From an uncultured Lachnospiraceae bacterium (GTDB taxonomy: Bacteria; Bacillota; Clostridia; Lachnospirales; Lachnospiraceae), in assembly GCA_947626395.1 (NCBI GenBank), contig CANQRU010000031.1:1-43921 (forward strand): DNA of 43,921 nt, written 5' to 3'. The notes below the pieces were generated by a model. It saw only the letters and a list, made by a program, of their open reading frames with translations, searched no databases and was not told the origin of the DNA. This document shows, piece after piece, positions 17,701 through 33,660 of this stretch. Every line of letters begins with the position of its first letter. Positions within the stretch are counted from its first letter, which is position 1. Both the position numbers and the translations under genes were made by a program.

Positions 17701-18682
17701 CCTCTATGACGCGACGGTCGGCCTGGACGCCGACGCGGATCCGGAGGAGCTGGCCCAGGCCGAGGCGTATCTGGCTGACAATGAACATATCGAGAGCTAT
17801 CTGATCTCCAGTCAGTCCATGGCCGAGGCGTCCACGACCGGCCTGGCCTACGACGTGAATGTGTTCGCGATCGAAGATATGGACGAATTTACGCAGTTTA
17901 TCGATCTGCGCCACCGTCTGGACGACGGAGAGGTGACGCTGCCGGACGAGGGCGTTCTGATCAGTGAGAAGCTGTCGGAGCTTCTGGAAGTCCATACCGG
18001 AGACACTATCACGCTGGAGAAGGACGACGAGCGCGTTACGGCTGTGGTGGCGGATATCGTGGAGAATTATGTCCAGCATTACGTTTATATGTCTGAGGCT
18101 GTCTACGAGAGTCTGTTCGGTGAAGCGCCGGAGAAGAATGTAGCCATGATCCGTTATAATGACGCCGCCGGGCTGGCCCAGTCGGAGAGGGTGTCGGTGG
18201 ATCTGATGGAGATGGACGCGGTTACGTCGTATTCCTACATAGCGACGATCCGCGACAGCTTTACGGACAGCATGAACGCCATTGACTACGCGGTCGTCAT
18301 CATCATTGTGGCGGCGGCGGCCCTGGCGTTCGTGGTCCTGTATAACCTGACGAATATCAATATCACCGAGCGCACCCGCGAACTGGCGACTTTGAAGGTG
18401 CTTGGCTTCTATGACCGGGAGACCACGGCTTATGTCTACCGCGAGAATATTTTCCTGACGGCCTTCGGAATCCTGCTGGGACTGGTCATGGGACGTTTCC
18501 TGCATTCCTGGCTGGTTCTCACCGTGGAGGTCAATCTGGTCATGTTCGGCCGCACGGCGCCGCCCTACGCTTATGTGCTGGCGGCGGTATTGACGGTATT
18601 CTTCTCCGTGATCGTGAATATAGCGGCTCACTTTAAGCTGAAGAAGGTAGATATGGTCGAGAGCTTGAAGACTGTAGAATGA
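14735..18682 (+). CDS. FtsX-like ABC permease with a giant repeat-built coiled coil
   Basis: 1315 residues. One membrane helix near 29-50 is followed by an extracellular domain (about 55-260). A very long low-complexity region (about 263-759) is built of seven-residue units such as ELDDARQ and EYEDGLA. The first FtsX core comes next (about 780-900, with TRMVEEQRTQIGALKALGF). A second extracellular domain (about 960-1180) and a second FtsX core (about 1185-1310, with ITERTRELATLKVLGF) complete it. Length is roughly twice an ordinary MacB-type permease. The heptad rod would project from the cell surface or span the wall. Substrate unknown. Confidence 0.9.
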   Translation: MVGGKGQRPGRKFLRRNRLTTDALREVKNTFSRYLSILILSALAVAFLAGLRTTAPDMQYTADMYYDRTNLMDAYVISTLGLTDEDLEVLAATDGVDQVEGIWSVDAIAQDAIVSVRSMPRELNLLEVREGRLPEAADECVTERLLLIELGLEVGDQMNLVLDEDNEGDLKNLSYTIVGIVDSPLYVGTDRGTSSLGGGSVDGFLYVPEENFHYDYYTMAYFTGDGLRALDSYGDEYDNRLDALLDSLDGLADERAQLRYASVVGDAQEEIDDAQAELDDARQELADARADADKELSDADAELADARQELDDGWKDYYEGIDTYNKEIADAEQELADARQELLDAEQELADGKQEYADGLAEYQDGLAEYEDGVKEYEDGKAEYEDGLAEYEDGQRKYEDGKTALADGESAYASGRRDYEAGRSQYEQGLAAYNENVAALDAGQAQWEAGKADYEAGLAQMDGAQKQLDAEQEKLNGLSQQLEGVQKQLDEAMDQYNAGLAVLSQMDKDSEAYRALKAELDAKAVELATASTALNAQRTQLEQGKAQLEQQQAALDAGLASAAEAKKVLDDTETALKAGYSLLPAAQAELQAAENELRSAQSQLSSAQSELDSARSQLNDAKKELDDAKKELEDGRIELDDAEKELADGRTELDDAWTELEDARIEIEDGERELADGWDEYNDGVTELEDARADGQKELDDALAELNDGEQEYADGLVEYEDGRKEADEKIADAQKKLDDAQSELDDARAELADVKECEWYVLGRNTNAGFEGYGQDSERIGNLANIFPVIFFLVAALACLTTMTRMVEEQRTQIGALKALGFTRLAISKKYIGYALSASLIGGALGLALGCTLIPGVIANAFNIMYNIPALRFKNQMATYVISVLAAVVCTTGAGLWACLSTLVDTPANLMRPRAPKPGKRVFLEYVRPLWSRLSFTWKVTMRNLFRYKRRFWMTVIGIGGCTALIVTGFGLHDSIFAILNKQFDEISLYDATVGLDADADPEELAQAEAYLADNEHIESYLISSQSMAEASTTGLAYDVNVFAIEDMDEFTQFIDLRHRLDDGEVTLPDEGVLISEKLSELLEVHTGDTITLEKDDERVTAVVADIVENYVQHYVYMSEAVYESLFGEAPEKNVAMIRYNDAAGLAQSERVSVDLMEMDAVTSYSYIATIRDSFTDSMNAIDYAVVIIIVAAAALAFVVLYNLTNINITERTRELATLKVLGFYDRETTAYVYRENIFLTAFGILLGLVMGRFLHSWLVLTVEVNLVMFGRTAPPYAYVLAAVLTVFFSVIVNIAAHFKLKKVDMVESLKTVE
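15530..17010 (+). repeat. Degenerate 21-bp coding repeats encoding the coiled-coil rod
   Basis: Units encoding (E/A)-L/Y-x-D-A/G-x-x recur dozens of times; the DNA repeats GACGGC or GACGCC every 21 bp. One block (about 15790-15960) uses EYEDG units and the flanking ones ELDDA or ELADA, suggesting at least two rounds of local amplification. A break with a different composition (Gln/Ala-rich, about 15960-16560) separates the two rods. Confidence 0.85.
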
Positions 18683-18687
18683 TGCAG

Positions 18688-18804
18688 GCAGAGCGTCACT
18701 GGTGTTCTGCTCTCATCGAAATACAAGCAGGGCGTCATTGGTGCGCAGTTCGCATGGAAACACAAGCAAGGCGTCGCCGATGTGCTGCTTGCATGAAAAT
18801 AAAA
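18688..18804 (+). repeat. Three tandem copies of a 39-bp palindromic repeat
   Basis: Copies start at 18688, 18727 and 18766, exactly 39 bp apart. Each begins GCAGGGCGTC or a near match and ends CATGGAAATAC or similar. Three further copies are at 23562-23600 (plus), 35799-35837 and 40273-40311 (minus). The core of the cleanest copy is a hairpin with GCAGGGCG and CGCCCTGC arms. They lie between the permease gene and its terminator. Confidence 0.85.
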
Positions 18805-18848
18805 GACGCTGCCCCTGCCGCGGCTAAAGCGGTATGGGCGGCGTCTTT
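18802..18848. terminator. Bidirectional terminator between the permease operon and AraC gene
   Basis: AAAGACGC...GCCC (18802-18813) pairs with GGGC..GCGTCTTT (18836-18848), with GC-rich inner pairing, directly before the convergent AraC stop codon. Confidence 0.65.
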
Positions 18849-19693
18849 CACGCTTTCTTCATCTGCAGCGGCGATATGCCGTATTTTTTCTTAAACAGTT
18901 TGCTGAAATGATACGCGTCGTCGTAGCCGACGGCGGCGGCCACTTCCTTGATGCTGCCGCCCCAGCCGTTCTCTAAGAGCTCCTTCGCCCGCGACAGCCG
19001 GATATCGATCAGGTGCCGGATCGGCGTCTCGCCGGTCTCGCTTTTGAAAACCTTCGAGATGTAGTAGGGACTCAGGTACATATTCTCCGCGATCTGATCC
19101 AGGGAGATCTTCTCGCCGTAATGTTCCTCGAAATAATTCATGATCTGCTCGACCACATACTTGCGGCTGGCCGATTCAAACGCGAAGCCCTTGCGCATCT
19201 CTTCCGCCTCGCACTGCTCGCGGACGATCAGCACCATGGCCTGTATCAGATAGGACCGCATCATATAGTACCGGCCCCGCCGGTATACCGCGTTCTCCGC
19301 TTCCAGGGCCGCGCAGATACGTTCCAGACGCTGCCGCAACTCGCCCTCCGTATGGAGGATAAAGCCGTCCGCCGGCAGCGGCAGGCAGTTGGCGGGCAGA
19401 TCGCGGATCTGGAAATCATTGGCGCCCAGATAGAATTCCACGCAGGGCGCCGCGCCTTCCTCCTCCGGAATAGCGTGGTGCTTCGTGCCGGGATTGATGA
19501 TCAGCACGTCGCCTTCCGTCAGGTCACAGACTTTCCCTTCGATCCGGTAGCGGCTGTGGCCGGACATAACGAACACCAGCTTCATATAATCATGAACGTG
19601 GGGTTCCTCCCGCTCTCCGGGTCTGCGGCCTTTCCAGGCGAAAAGGAAGGTCGGATTAAATTCCTTTGGAAACATGTTTTTCTTCTCACACAT
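18848..19693 (-). CDS. AraC-family transcriptional regulator with N-terminal cupin domain
   Basis: 281 residues from the ATG at 19693, preferred over an ATG at 19741 because GGAGGT lies about ten bases upstream. The N-terminus is a cupin-type sensor (about 20-110, with HVHDYMKLVFV and DVLIINPGTKHHA). The C-terminal 100 residues carry two helix-turn-helix units (ISLDQIAENMYLSPYYISKVF and IKEVAAAVGYDDAYHFSKLF). It is divergent from the ABC exporter genes with a shared 212-bp gap, so it probably controls them and possibly itself. The ligand is likely a sugar or small amphiphile (inference from the cupin class). Confidence 0.9.
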   Translation of the reverse strand: MCEKKNMFPKEFNPTFLFAWKGRRPGEREEPHVHDYMKLVFVMSGHSRYRIEGKVCDLTEGDVLIINPGTKHHAIPEEEGAAPCVEFYLGANDFQIRDLPANCLPLPADGFILHTEGELRQRLERICAALEAENAVYRRGRYYMMRSYLIQAMVLIVREQCEAEEMRKGFAFESASRKYVVEQIMNYFEEHYGEKISLDQIAENMYLSPYYISKVFKSETGETPIRHLIDIRLSRAKELLENGWGGSIKEVAAAVGYDDAYHFSKLFKKKYGISPLQMKKA

Positions 19694-19854
19694 CAGCCAG
19701 CCACCTCCGTCTGTGCTGTCCGAAAACTCCTGAAACCTCATCTATTGTAACTGGAAAAAAGGGAAATGTAAAGAAAAAACTACACTGCAAGAAAAGCCAT
19801 CTTTTGAACAAGATATTCCATTTCTTTTTGCTCCGATTTCGATTATTTTACAGT

Positions 19855-19874
19855 GAAAGCCCAATTGGGCTTTC
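19855..19874. promoter_or_regulatory. Perfect 20-bp palindrome upstream of the ABC exporter genes
   Basis: GAAAGCCCAATTGGGCTTTC is its own reverse complement. It lies 31 bp before the exporter ATG and downstream of any likely promoter. It could be a dimeric repressor or activator site, or an RNA hairpin acting as an attenuator (a T-rich tail follows). Confidence 0.6.
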
Positions 19875-19905
19875 TTACTGCTATTTCTACGGAGGTTGAA
19901 GCCTT

Positions 19906-21702
19906 ATGACACCGATAAAATGGTTCCTGACATTCCTGAAAAAGTACCGAAATCTTATCTTTATCGGCCTGGTCCTTACGACCGTCATCGCAGCGCTTTC
20001 CATCGTCAATCCCTACATATCCGGCATTATCATCGACGATGTGATCGGCGCCGGGAATTACGGGCGGCTGCCGGTGCTGGTAGGGACGCTTGTGCTGGTG
20101 ACGTTTCTGACCGGCGTTCTGCGCTTCCTTTATCAGGTTGCGTTCGAGACGGCGTCCCAGGGCGTTCTCTACGACATGCGCGACGCGGTCTACCGTAAGC
20201 TCCTGCTGGAAGATTTCTCCTTTTATAACCGCAAGCGGACCGGCGACCTGATGAGCCGTCAGACCGGCGATATGGAGGCGATCCGCCATTTCGTGGCCAT
20301 GATCATTTACACGGTCTATCAGAACGTGCTTCTGTTTATCTTCGCGCTGCTGATGGTATTTACGGTGAATGTAAAGCTTGCGCTGATGATGCTCACGGTT
20401 CTTCCGTTTACTGCGGTCAATACGTACATGCAGGCTACCAGAGTACGCCCGGCTTTCCGGAAGAACCGTGAGTGTTTCTCCTCGTTAAACGCGTTCGTTC
20501 AGGAAAATATCAGCGGCAACCGTGTGGTGAAAGCGTTCGCCAAGGAAGATTACGAGATCGGCAAGTTTAATGTGGAAAATGATAAATTCCGCGACTGCCA
20601 GGTCCGCGCGTCAAAGATCTGGAGCAAATACGTTCCCAACTTCGAAATCCTTTCCTACGCCCTGAACGTGATCCTGATGCTGGTGGGCGGCTACATGGTC
20701 ATTCAGGAAGAGATCACGCTGGGCGACATGGTAAAGGTCAACGGCTACCTCTGGATGCTCAATAACCCCTTAAGGATGGCCGGATGGTGGGTCAACGACG
20801 TGCAGAACTTCACCACCTCCGTGGAGAAGATCTACGCCACCTACAGCGAGGAACCGAAGGTTCTCTCGCCCCGCGTCGGCGGCATCCATGAGAAGCTGAA
20901 GGGCAGCGTGGAATTCAAAGATGTGGCCTATCAGGCGGACGACGGCGCCGAACTGGTGTCGGATATCAATTTCAAGGTAGAGCCGGGCCAGACCGTCGGC
21001 ATCATCGGGACCACCGGTTCCGGCAAGTCGACGCTTATGAACCTGCTGTGCCGGTTCTACGACACGACCTCCGGCCAGGTGCTGATCGACGGCATGGACG
21101 TGCGTCAGCACGACCTTTACAACCTGCGCGACAACATCGGCATGGCCATGCAGGATGTGTTCCTGTTCTCCGATACGATCGAGGGAAATATCGCCTACGG
21201 CCGTCCGGACTGCGATTTCGAGGCGGTTCATCAGGCGGCGGTCATGGCGGACGCCAACCATTTCATCAAGGAACTGCCCGACGGTTACGATACCATCGTA
21301 GGTGAGCGCGGCGTGGGCCTGTCCGGCGGACAGAAGCAGCGCATCTCCTTAGCCAGGGCGCTCCTTAAGGATCCGGCGATCCTGATCCTGGACGACACCA
21401 CCTCCGCGGTCGATATGGAGACCGAGAGCTACATCCAGAAGCAGCTTAAGAACATTCAGGAGTCCAAGGGATGCACGGTATTCGTCATCGCGTACCGGAT
21501 CTCGTCCATCAAGGACGCGGATATGATCCTGGTCATGGATCAGGGCCGCATCATCGAGCGGGGCACCCACGACGAGCTGCTGAAGCAGGACGGCTACTAC
21601 GCCGACGCGTTCCGCAACCAGTACGGCGAGATTCCCTACGATCTGTTAAATGAACGGGCCGGACGGAAGAACGGCCGGAAGAAAAGAAAGGGGGCGGCGT
21701 AA
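19906..21702 (+). CDS. ABC exporter half-transporter with degenerate ATP site
   Basis: 598 residues: six-helix exporter domain (about 1-320) and ATPase domain (about 340-580). Walker A is IGTTGSGKST (about 367-376), signature LSGGQ begins at Leu472, and Walker B is ILILDD. The catalytic-Glu position is Asp497, and the switch His is replaced by Tyr530 (VIAYRIS). Such changes mark the non-hydrolysing half of heterodimeric exporters of the TM287/288, LmrCD or BmrCD class. ACGGAGG stands about ten bases before the ATG. The next gene starts at the base after its stop, so the two halves are made together. Substrate unknown; drug or lipid export is likely. Confidence 0.92.
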   Translation: MTPIKWFLTFLKKYRNLIFIGLVLTTVIAALSIVNPYISGIIIDDVIGAGNYGRLPVLVGTLVLVTFLTGVLRFLYQVAFETASQGVLYDMRDAVYRKLLLEDFSFYNRKRTGDLMSRQTGDMEAIRHFVAMIIYTVYQNVLLFIFALLMVFTVNVKLALMMLTVLPFTAVNTYMQATRVRPAFRKNRECFSSLNAFVQENISGNRVVKAFAKEDYEIGKFNVENDKFRDCQVRASKIWSKYVPNFEILSYALNVILMLVGGYMVIQEEITLGDMVKVNGYLWMLNNPLRMAGWWVNDVQNFTTSVEKIYATYSEEPKVLSPRVGGIHEKLKGSVEFKDVAYQADDGAELVSDINFKVEPGQTVGIIGTTGSGKSTLMNLLCRFYDTTSGQVLIDGMDVRQHDLYNLRDNIGMAMQDVFLFSDTIEGNIAYGRPDCDFEAVHQAAVMADANHFIKELPDGYDTIVGERGVGLSGGQKQRISLARALLKDPAILILDDTTSAVDMETESYIQKQLKNIQESKGCTVFVIAYRISSIKDADMILVMDQGRIIERGTHDELLKQDGYYADAFRNQYGEIPYDLLNERAGRKNGRKKRKGAA

Positions 21703-23499
21703 TTGGCACGCAATAAATACGACGTCGACGAGGTCCTGGAGACCGGATTTAATACGAAGCAGCTGAAGCGCCTTCTCCAGTACATAAAGCCTTACAGAAG
21801 CAAAATGACCGCGGTCATCTTCATGATGCTGAGCGCCAGCGCCCTGACCATGGTGATCCCCATGTTCTTGAAGCAGATCATGGACGTGTATATTCCGAAC
21901 AAGGATATGAACGGCGTGATCCTGGTGAGCGTCCTGACGCTGGTGATCGCCGTTTATTCCTCCACCTGCACCCGGCTTAAAGTGCGTACCATGAGCGTCA
22001 TCGGACAGAGCATCATTCATACGATCCGCTCCGACATCTTCTGCCACCTGCAGGAGCTGCCGTTCTCCTACTACGACGACAGGCCCCACGGCAAGATCCA
22101 GGTCCGCGTGGTCAACTATGTGAACAGCCTAAGCGACCTGTTAAGCAACGGTATCGTCAATACGATCACCGACCTGTGCAACCTGGTCTTCATCGTGGCC
22201 TTCATGCTGATCAACGATATCCGGCTTACCGGCATCTGCATGTGCGGTCTGCCCGTTCTGGCCGGCGTGATCATTTTCATCAAGCGCAGGCAGCGGCGGG
22301 CGTGGCAGATCCAGTCCAATAAGCAGTCGAACCTGAATGCTTATATCGCCGAGAGCATCAACGGCATCCGGGTGACCCAGTCCTTCGTGCGCGAGAAAGA
22401 GAACACCGGCATCTTCAACCGCTTAAGCGGCAGCTACCGCAAGGCGTGGATGCGGGCCGTCATGTTCAATTTCGCGATGGGCCCCAGCGTGGATATCATT
22501 TCCGCGTTCACCACGGCGTTCATCTATATGCTGGGAATCCAGTGGATCATCGGACCGGAGCATTCGCTGACTACCGGTACGCTGATCCTGTTCACCTCCT
22601 ACATCGGACGGTTCTGGGCGCCCATCAACACGCTGGCCGCTTTCTACAATAACCTGCTGACGGCGATCTCCTATCTGGAGAGGATCTTTGAGACCATCGA
22701 CGAGCCGGTGCTTGTAAAGGACGAGCCGGGAGCCGCGGAGATGCCTCCGATCCACGGCGACGTGGAGTTTAAGAATGTGAGTTTCAGCTACGACACGGGC
22801 CATGAGATCCTGCATAAGATCAATTTCAGGGTGAATCAGGGCGAGACATACGCCATCGTCGGTCCTACCGGCGCGGGGAAGTCCACGATTGTAAACCTCC
22901 TAAGCCGATTCTACAATGTGGATTCGGGTCAGATCCTGATCGACGGCGTCGATATCTCGAAAGTGACGATCCGGTCCCTGCGGACGCAGATGGGCGTCAT
23001 GATGCAGGACAGCTTCATTTTCTCCGGAACGATCATGGATAATATCCGCTACGGCAACCAGACGGCCACCGACGAGCAGGTCGTGGCGGCGGCGAAGACG
23101 GTGTGCGCCCATGATTTCATCATGCAGATGGAAAATGGATACGATACCGCCGTCAATGAGCGGGGCAGCAGGCTTTCCGCCGGTCAGCGGCAGCTGATCT
23201 CCTTCGCGCGGGCCCTGCTGGCCGATCCGAAGATCCTGATCCTGGACGAGGCGACCTCCAGCATCGATACGGAGACCGAGCTTTTGCTGCAGAAGGGTCT
23301 GGCGGAGCTTCTGAAAGGCCGTACCTCCTTCATCATCGCCCACCGGCTGTCCACGATCAAGAACGCGGACTGCATCATGTATGTGGACGACGGCGGCATC
23401 GTGGAGAGCGGGACCCACGACGAACTTCTGGCGAAGCGCGGGGCGTACTACGACCTGTATATGTCCCAGTTTGATTTCCTCAGTGAAGAGGCGGGCTGA
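21703..23499 (+). CDS. ABC exporter half-transporter, catalytically intact partner
   Basis: 598 residues, the same length as its neighbour. A six-helix domain with the DLCNLVFIVAFML segment precedes a complete ATPase: Walker A GPTGAGKST, signature LSAGQ (Ala instead of the first Gly), Walker B ILILDEATSSID with catalytic Glu516, and switch His547 (IIAHRLS). With the previous gene it should form a heterodimer in which only one composite site hydrolyses ATP well. Starts with TTG at 21703, directly after the TAA, with AAAGGGGG upstream. A terminator hairpin follows at 23601. Confidence 0.93.
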   Translation: MARNKYDVDEVLETGFNTKQLKRLLQYIKPYRSKMTAVIFMMLSASALTMVIPMFLKQIMDVYIPNKDMNGVILVSVLTLVIAVYSSTCTRLKVRTMSVIGQSIIHTIRSDIFCHLQELPFSYYDDRPHGKIQVRVVNYVNSLSDLLSNGIVNTITDLCNLVFIVAFMLINDIRLTGICMCGLPVLAGVIIFIKRRQRRAWQIQSNKQSNLNAYIAESINGIRVTQSFVREKENTGIFNRLSGSYRKAWMRAVMFNFAMGPSVDIISAFTTAFIYMLGIQWIIGPEHSLTTGTLILFTSYIGRFWAPINTLAAFYNNLLTAISYLERIFETIDEPVLVKDEPGAAEMPPIHGDVEFKNVSFSYDTGHEILHKINFRVNQGETYAIVGPTGAGKSTIVNLLSRFYNVDSGQILIDGVDISKVTIRSLRTQMGVMMQDSFIFSGTIMDNIRYGNQTATDEQVVAAAKTVCAHDFIMQMENGYDTAVNERGSRLSAGQRQLISFARALLADPKILILDEATSSIDTETELLLQKGLAELLKGRTSFIIAHRLSTIKNADCIMYVDDGGIVESGTHDELLAKRGAYYDLYMSQFDFLSEEAG

Positions 23500-23561
23500 C
23501 CTTCAGGCCCGGATGACGGCGGAAAGTCGGAAAACCGCCGGCAGAAATTCACAAAATAAAA

Positions 23562-23600
23562 GCAGCGCGTCAATGACGCCCTGCCCGCATGAAAATACGG
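23562..23600 (+). repeat. 39-bp palindromic repeat, copy 4
   Basis: Starts GCAGCGCGTC and ends CATGAAAATACGG; same length and layout as the tandem copies at 18688-18804. Located between the ABC exporter stop and a terminator, again at a gene end. Confidence 0.8.
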
Positions 23601-23635
23601 AATGCCGGATATCGCGGTCTGTGATGTCCGGCATT
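23601..23635. terminator. Terminator after the ABC exporter operon
   Basis: AATGCCGGA (23601-23609) pairs with TCCGGCATT (23627-23635), loop 17 bases, followed by TGTATATAT. It is placed between convergent transcription units and may serve both. Confidence 0.65.
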
Positions 23636-23674
23636 TGTATATATCCGTATGTTGGAGAAACCGCCCTCGGCGGA

Positions 23675-23872
23675 TCATCCGATCTGGTCTTCCTTAGGTG
23701 TCTGTTCTTTCGGCATTGCCTGCTCCTTCTTGAGCTGTTCGAGGCCAAGACGGATCAATTCTACAGTTGCTTCTGAGCGAGTCTGATATCGGTGAGAAAA
23801 CCGAAAGTCTTCAATTTCCTGAAACAGTTGGTTGTCCACGGATACCGTGTAGCGCGGCCTGTCAGTAGCCAT
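23675..23872 (-). CDS. Ribbon-helix-helix DNA-binding protein (gene 1 of divergent pair)
   Basis: 65 residues. The N-terminal strand RYTVSVDNQLFQEIEDF is followed by helices ending TRSEATVELIRLGLEQL, the Arc/MetJ/CopG-type fold, which binds DNA as a dimer through the strand. A polar tail of about 15 residues follows. Its promoter (23897-23925) contains the CAGTGAAC element that also sits in the divergent gene's promoter. It may repress both genes. I see no partner toxin next to it, so a toxin-antitoxin role is not supported. Confidence 0.75.
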   Translation of the reverse strand: MATDRPRYTVSVDNQLFQEIEDFRFSHRYQTRSEATVELIRLGLEQLKKEQAMPKEQTPKEDQIG

Positions 23873-23896
23873 TGTTTATCACCCCTTATCACTGAA

Positions 23897-23925
23897 ATTA
23901 TACATCAGTGAACCAGAGATGTAAA
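23897..23925 (-). promoter_or_regulatory. Promoter of the minus-strand RHH gene
   Basis: On the minus strand TTTACA (23920-23925), a 17-bp spacer and TATAAT (23897-23902). The spacer contains one CAGTGAACCA element (23906-23915 on the plus strand). Confidence 0.75.
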
Positions 23926-24024
23926 GAGTCAATCATCGGTCTTCCTTTTATTAAACTTTTGTTAAAACTATTGACAGTGAACCAGTGAACCACTATAATG
24001 CGAAATAGGAGGTTCAGTGAACCA
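23906..24024. promoter_or_regulatory. Four CAGTGAACCA elements, probable RHH operator
   Basis: Exact copies of CAGTGAACCA are at 23906-23915, 23975-23984, 23983-23992 and 24015-24024. The middle two form an 8-bp-period tandem inside the plus promoter spacer; one is inside the minus promoter spacer; one overlaps the start of the plus transcript. Closely spaced short direct repeats are the usual target of RHH proteins. Confidence 0.75.
23971..23999 (+). promoter_or_regulatory. Consensus promoter of the plus-strand RHH gene
   Basis: Perfect TTGACA (23971-23976), a 17-bp spacer and perfect TATAAT (23994-23999). The spacer consists almost entirely of the doubled CAGTGAAC element, so bound protein would directly block the polymerase. 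Confidence 0.85.
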
Positions 24025-24052
24025 GCAACTGTGTCTTCAAGGAGGTGATACT

Positions 24053-24244
24053 ATGGCAACAGAGTTGAAACGGTTTACAATTTCCATTACGCAAAGCATG
24101 GAGGCGGATCTGGACATGGCCAAGAAGGAGAAATACTACAAGGGAACCCAGAACGACATGATCCGTGATCTGATCTGCCGTGGCCTTGCAGCACTAAAGG
24201 CGGAAGAAGGAGCTGACAGCGGCAGCTGCCGTGAAAGTGCCTGA
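24053..24244 (+). CDS. Ribbon-helix-helix DNA-binding protein (gene 2 of divergent pair)
   Basis: 63 residues from the ATG at 24053, which has AGGAGGTGA seven to eight bases upstream. The strand RFTISITQSMEADLDMAK and the helical part NDMIRDLICRGLAAL fit the RHH fold; this protein is diverged from its 65-residue neighbour. Its promoter contains two CAGTGAAC elements and its leader a third. Together the pair looks like a small self-regulating switch ahead of the adhesin locus. Confidence 0.75.
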   Translation: MATELKRFTISITQSMEADLDMAKKEKYYKGTQNDMIRDLICRGLAALKAEEGADSGSCRESA

Positions 24245-24310
24245 CCGCACCGACAGGAAAAAAATGCATACAATTTATTAAAATAAAACGTGATCAGGAA
24301 GGGAGAGCAC

Positions 24311-24865
24311 ATGACTGAGCGGCTGAAGGGGTCTGGGGGGACCGTACCGACGGCGGCGCAGATGTTTCTTCTGCAGGTTAGCATAAGAAGAGACGGAAGC
24401 GTTTTCGGTATGCTGCGTACGTTATATTATGAAAAAGCGATGCATTTTACGGGGATCGATCAGGCGGTCCTCATGATCAATGAGTGGATGAATCTTGAAA
24501 ATGTATCCTCCGGGAAACTGGATTTCAGAACCTTTACCGGAGAGAGAATCTCCTACCGGGATAAAGGCAGCGACGCGGGTATCTCTGACGCGGACGGCGC
24601 CGGTTCCCGGCAATATCAGGAAATTGCAGTAAGACGGACAGAATCATTTTTGGTACATGTGGTCTGCCGGCAGAATACCAGCTGGCAGGGAGAAGTGCGC
24701 TGGAACGGCCAGCGCTGCTGCTTCCGCAGCGGTTTGGAGCTGATATCCCTGGTCCGCTCCGCGCTGGACCGCACGGCGGCGAAAGTGTCTGTTCGTTCTT
24801 CTGCTGCCCGGAATTTATCTGAAACTGCCTCAGGCCTGCGGCAGGATCAGCTGGCGGCTGGCTGA
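24311..24865 (+). CDS. Conserved-looking hypothetical protein upstream of the adhesin
   Basis: 184 residues from the ATG at 24311 (GGGAG upstream). The N-terminal 70 residues (MFLLQVSIRRDGSVFGMLRT ... INEWMNLENV) contain no motif I can assign. The segment FLVHVVCRQNTSWQGEVRWN at about 116-135, followed by RSGLELISLVRSAL, recalls a small family of uncharacterised Firmicutes proteins with a RQNxSWQG motif. No signal peptide or membrane segment. It lies between the RHH pair and the adhesin gene in the same direction, so a regulatory or assembly role is possible but unproven. Confidence 0.6.
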   Translation: MTERLKGSGGTVPTAAQMFLLQVSIRRDGSVFGMLRTLYYEKAMHFTGIDQAVLMINEWMNLENVSSGKLDFRTFTGERISYRDKGSDAGISDADGAGSRQYQEIAVRRTESFLVHVVCRQNTSWQGEVRWNGQRCCFRSGLELISLVRSALDRTAAKVSVRSSAARNLSETASGLRQDQLAAG

Positions 24866-24970
24866 TTCTGCTGCGTTCGGCCGCTGCGCAAAGGGAAGAG
24901 GGCATAGATGTGGGGGAGCTTTGGGGGAAGCTTTGTCATATATTAAATAAAGCAGGAGGGAGAGGAGAAA

Positions 24971-31552
<6,582 letters not shown>

Positions 31553-31610
31553 ATGGCCGGGTGCCGGTCAGGCATCCTGTGGACAGCAGAAATTCAAGGT
31601 TTTAGAAAGG

Positions 31611-31638
31611 AAGGGGAAACGCGGCCGCGTTTCCCCTT
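31611..31638. terminator. Perfect 28-bp palindrome, bidirectional terminator
   Basis: Each arm is AAGGGGAAACGCGG and they meet without a loop base, so the effective loop is inside the arms. Flanked by CTTATATTT on the plus side. It ends the adhesin gene and the convergent pyrG. Confidence 0.85.
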
Positions 31639-31649
31639 CTTATATTTAA

Positions 31650-33493
<1,844 letters not shown>

Positions 33494-33546
33494 GTACTTT
33501 TTTACATTTTTTTTAGTTTTTTCCCGGATTTTTATCGGGTCGCTTC

Positions 33547-33575
33547 TTGATTTATGGAGAAACTGTCGGTATAAT
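33547..33575 (+). promoter_or_regulatory. ftsH promoter
   Basis: TTGATT (33547-33552), a 17-bp spacer and TATAAT (33570-33575). It lies about 230 bp upstream of the ftsH start, leaving a long leader. Confidence 0.65.
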
Positions 33576-33660
33576 AGAAATGATATGTTTTTAGCAGAAA
33601 TGAGACGCGGAGAATGGTGACACAGCAGGGACATATAGAGTAAGCCCGCACCGGAGCGGA

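Noticed and set aside
18688-18804. CRISPR array
   Set aside because: The units are contiguous repeats without unique spacers, and there are no cas genes.
23675-24244. Toxin-antitoxin system
   Set aside because: Both genes encode RHH-type DNA-binding proteins; I see no RelE/MazF/Fic-type or other toxin beside either.
31611-31638. Mobile-element terminal repeat
   Set aside because: It is a single perfect palindrome between convergent gene ends, best explained as a terminator.
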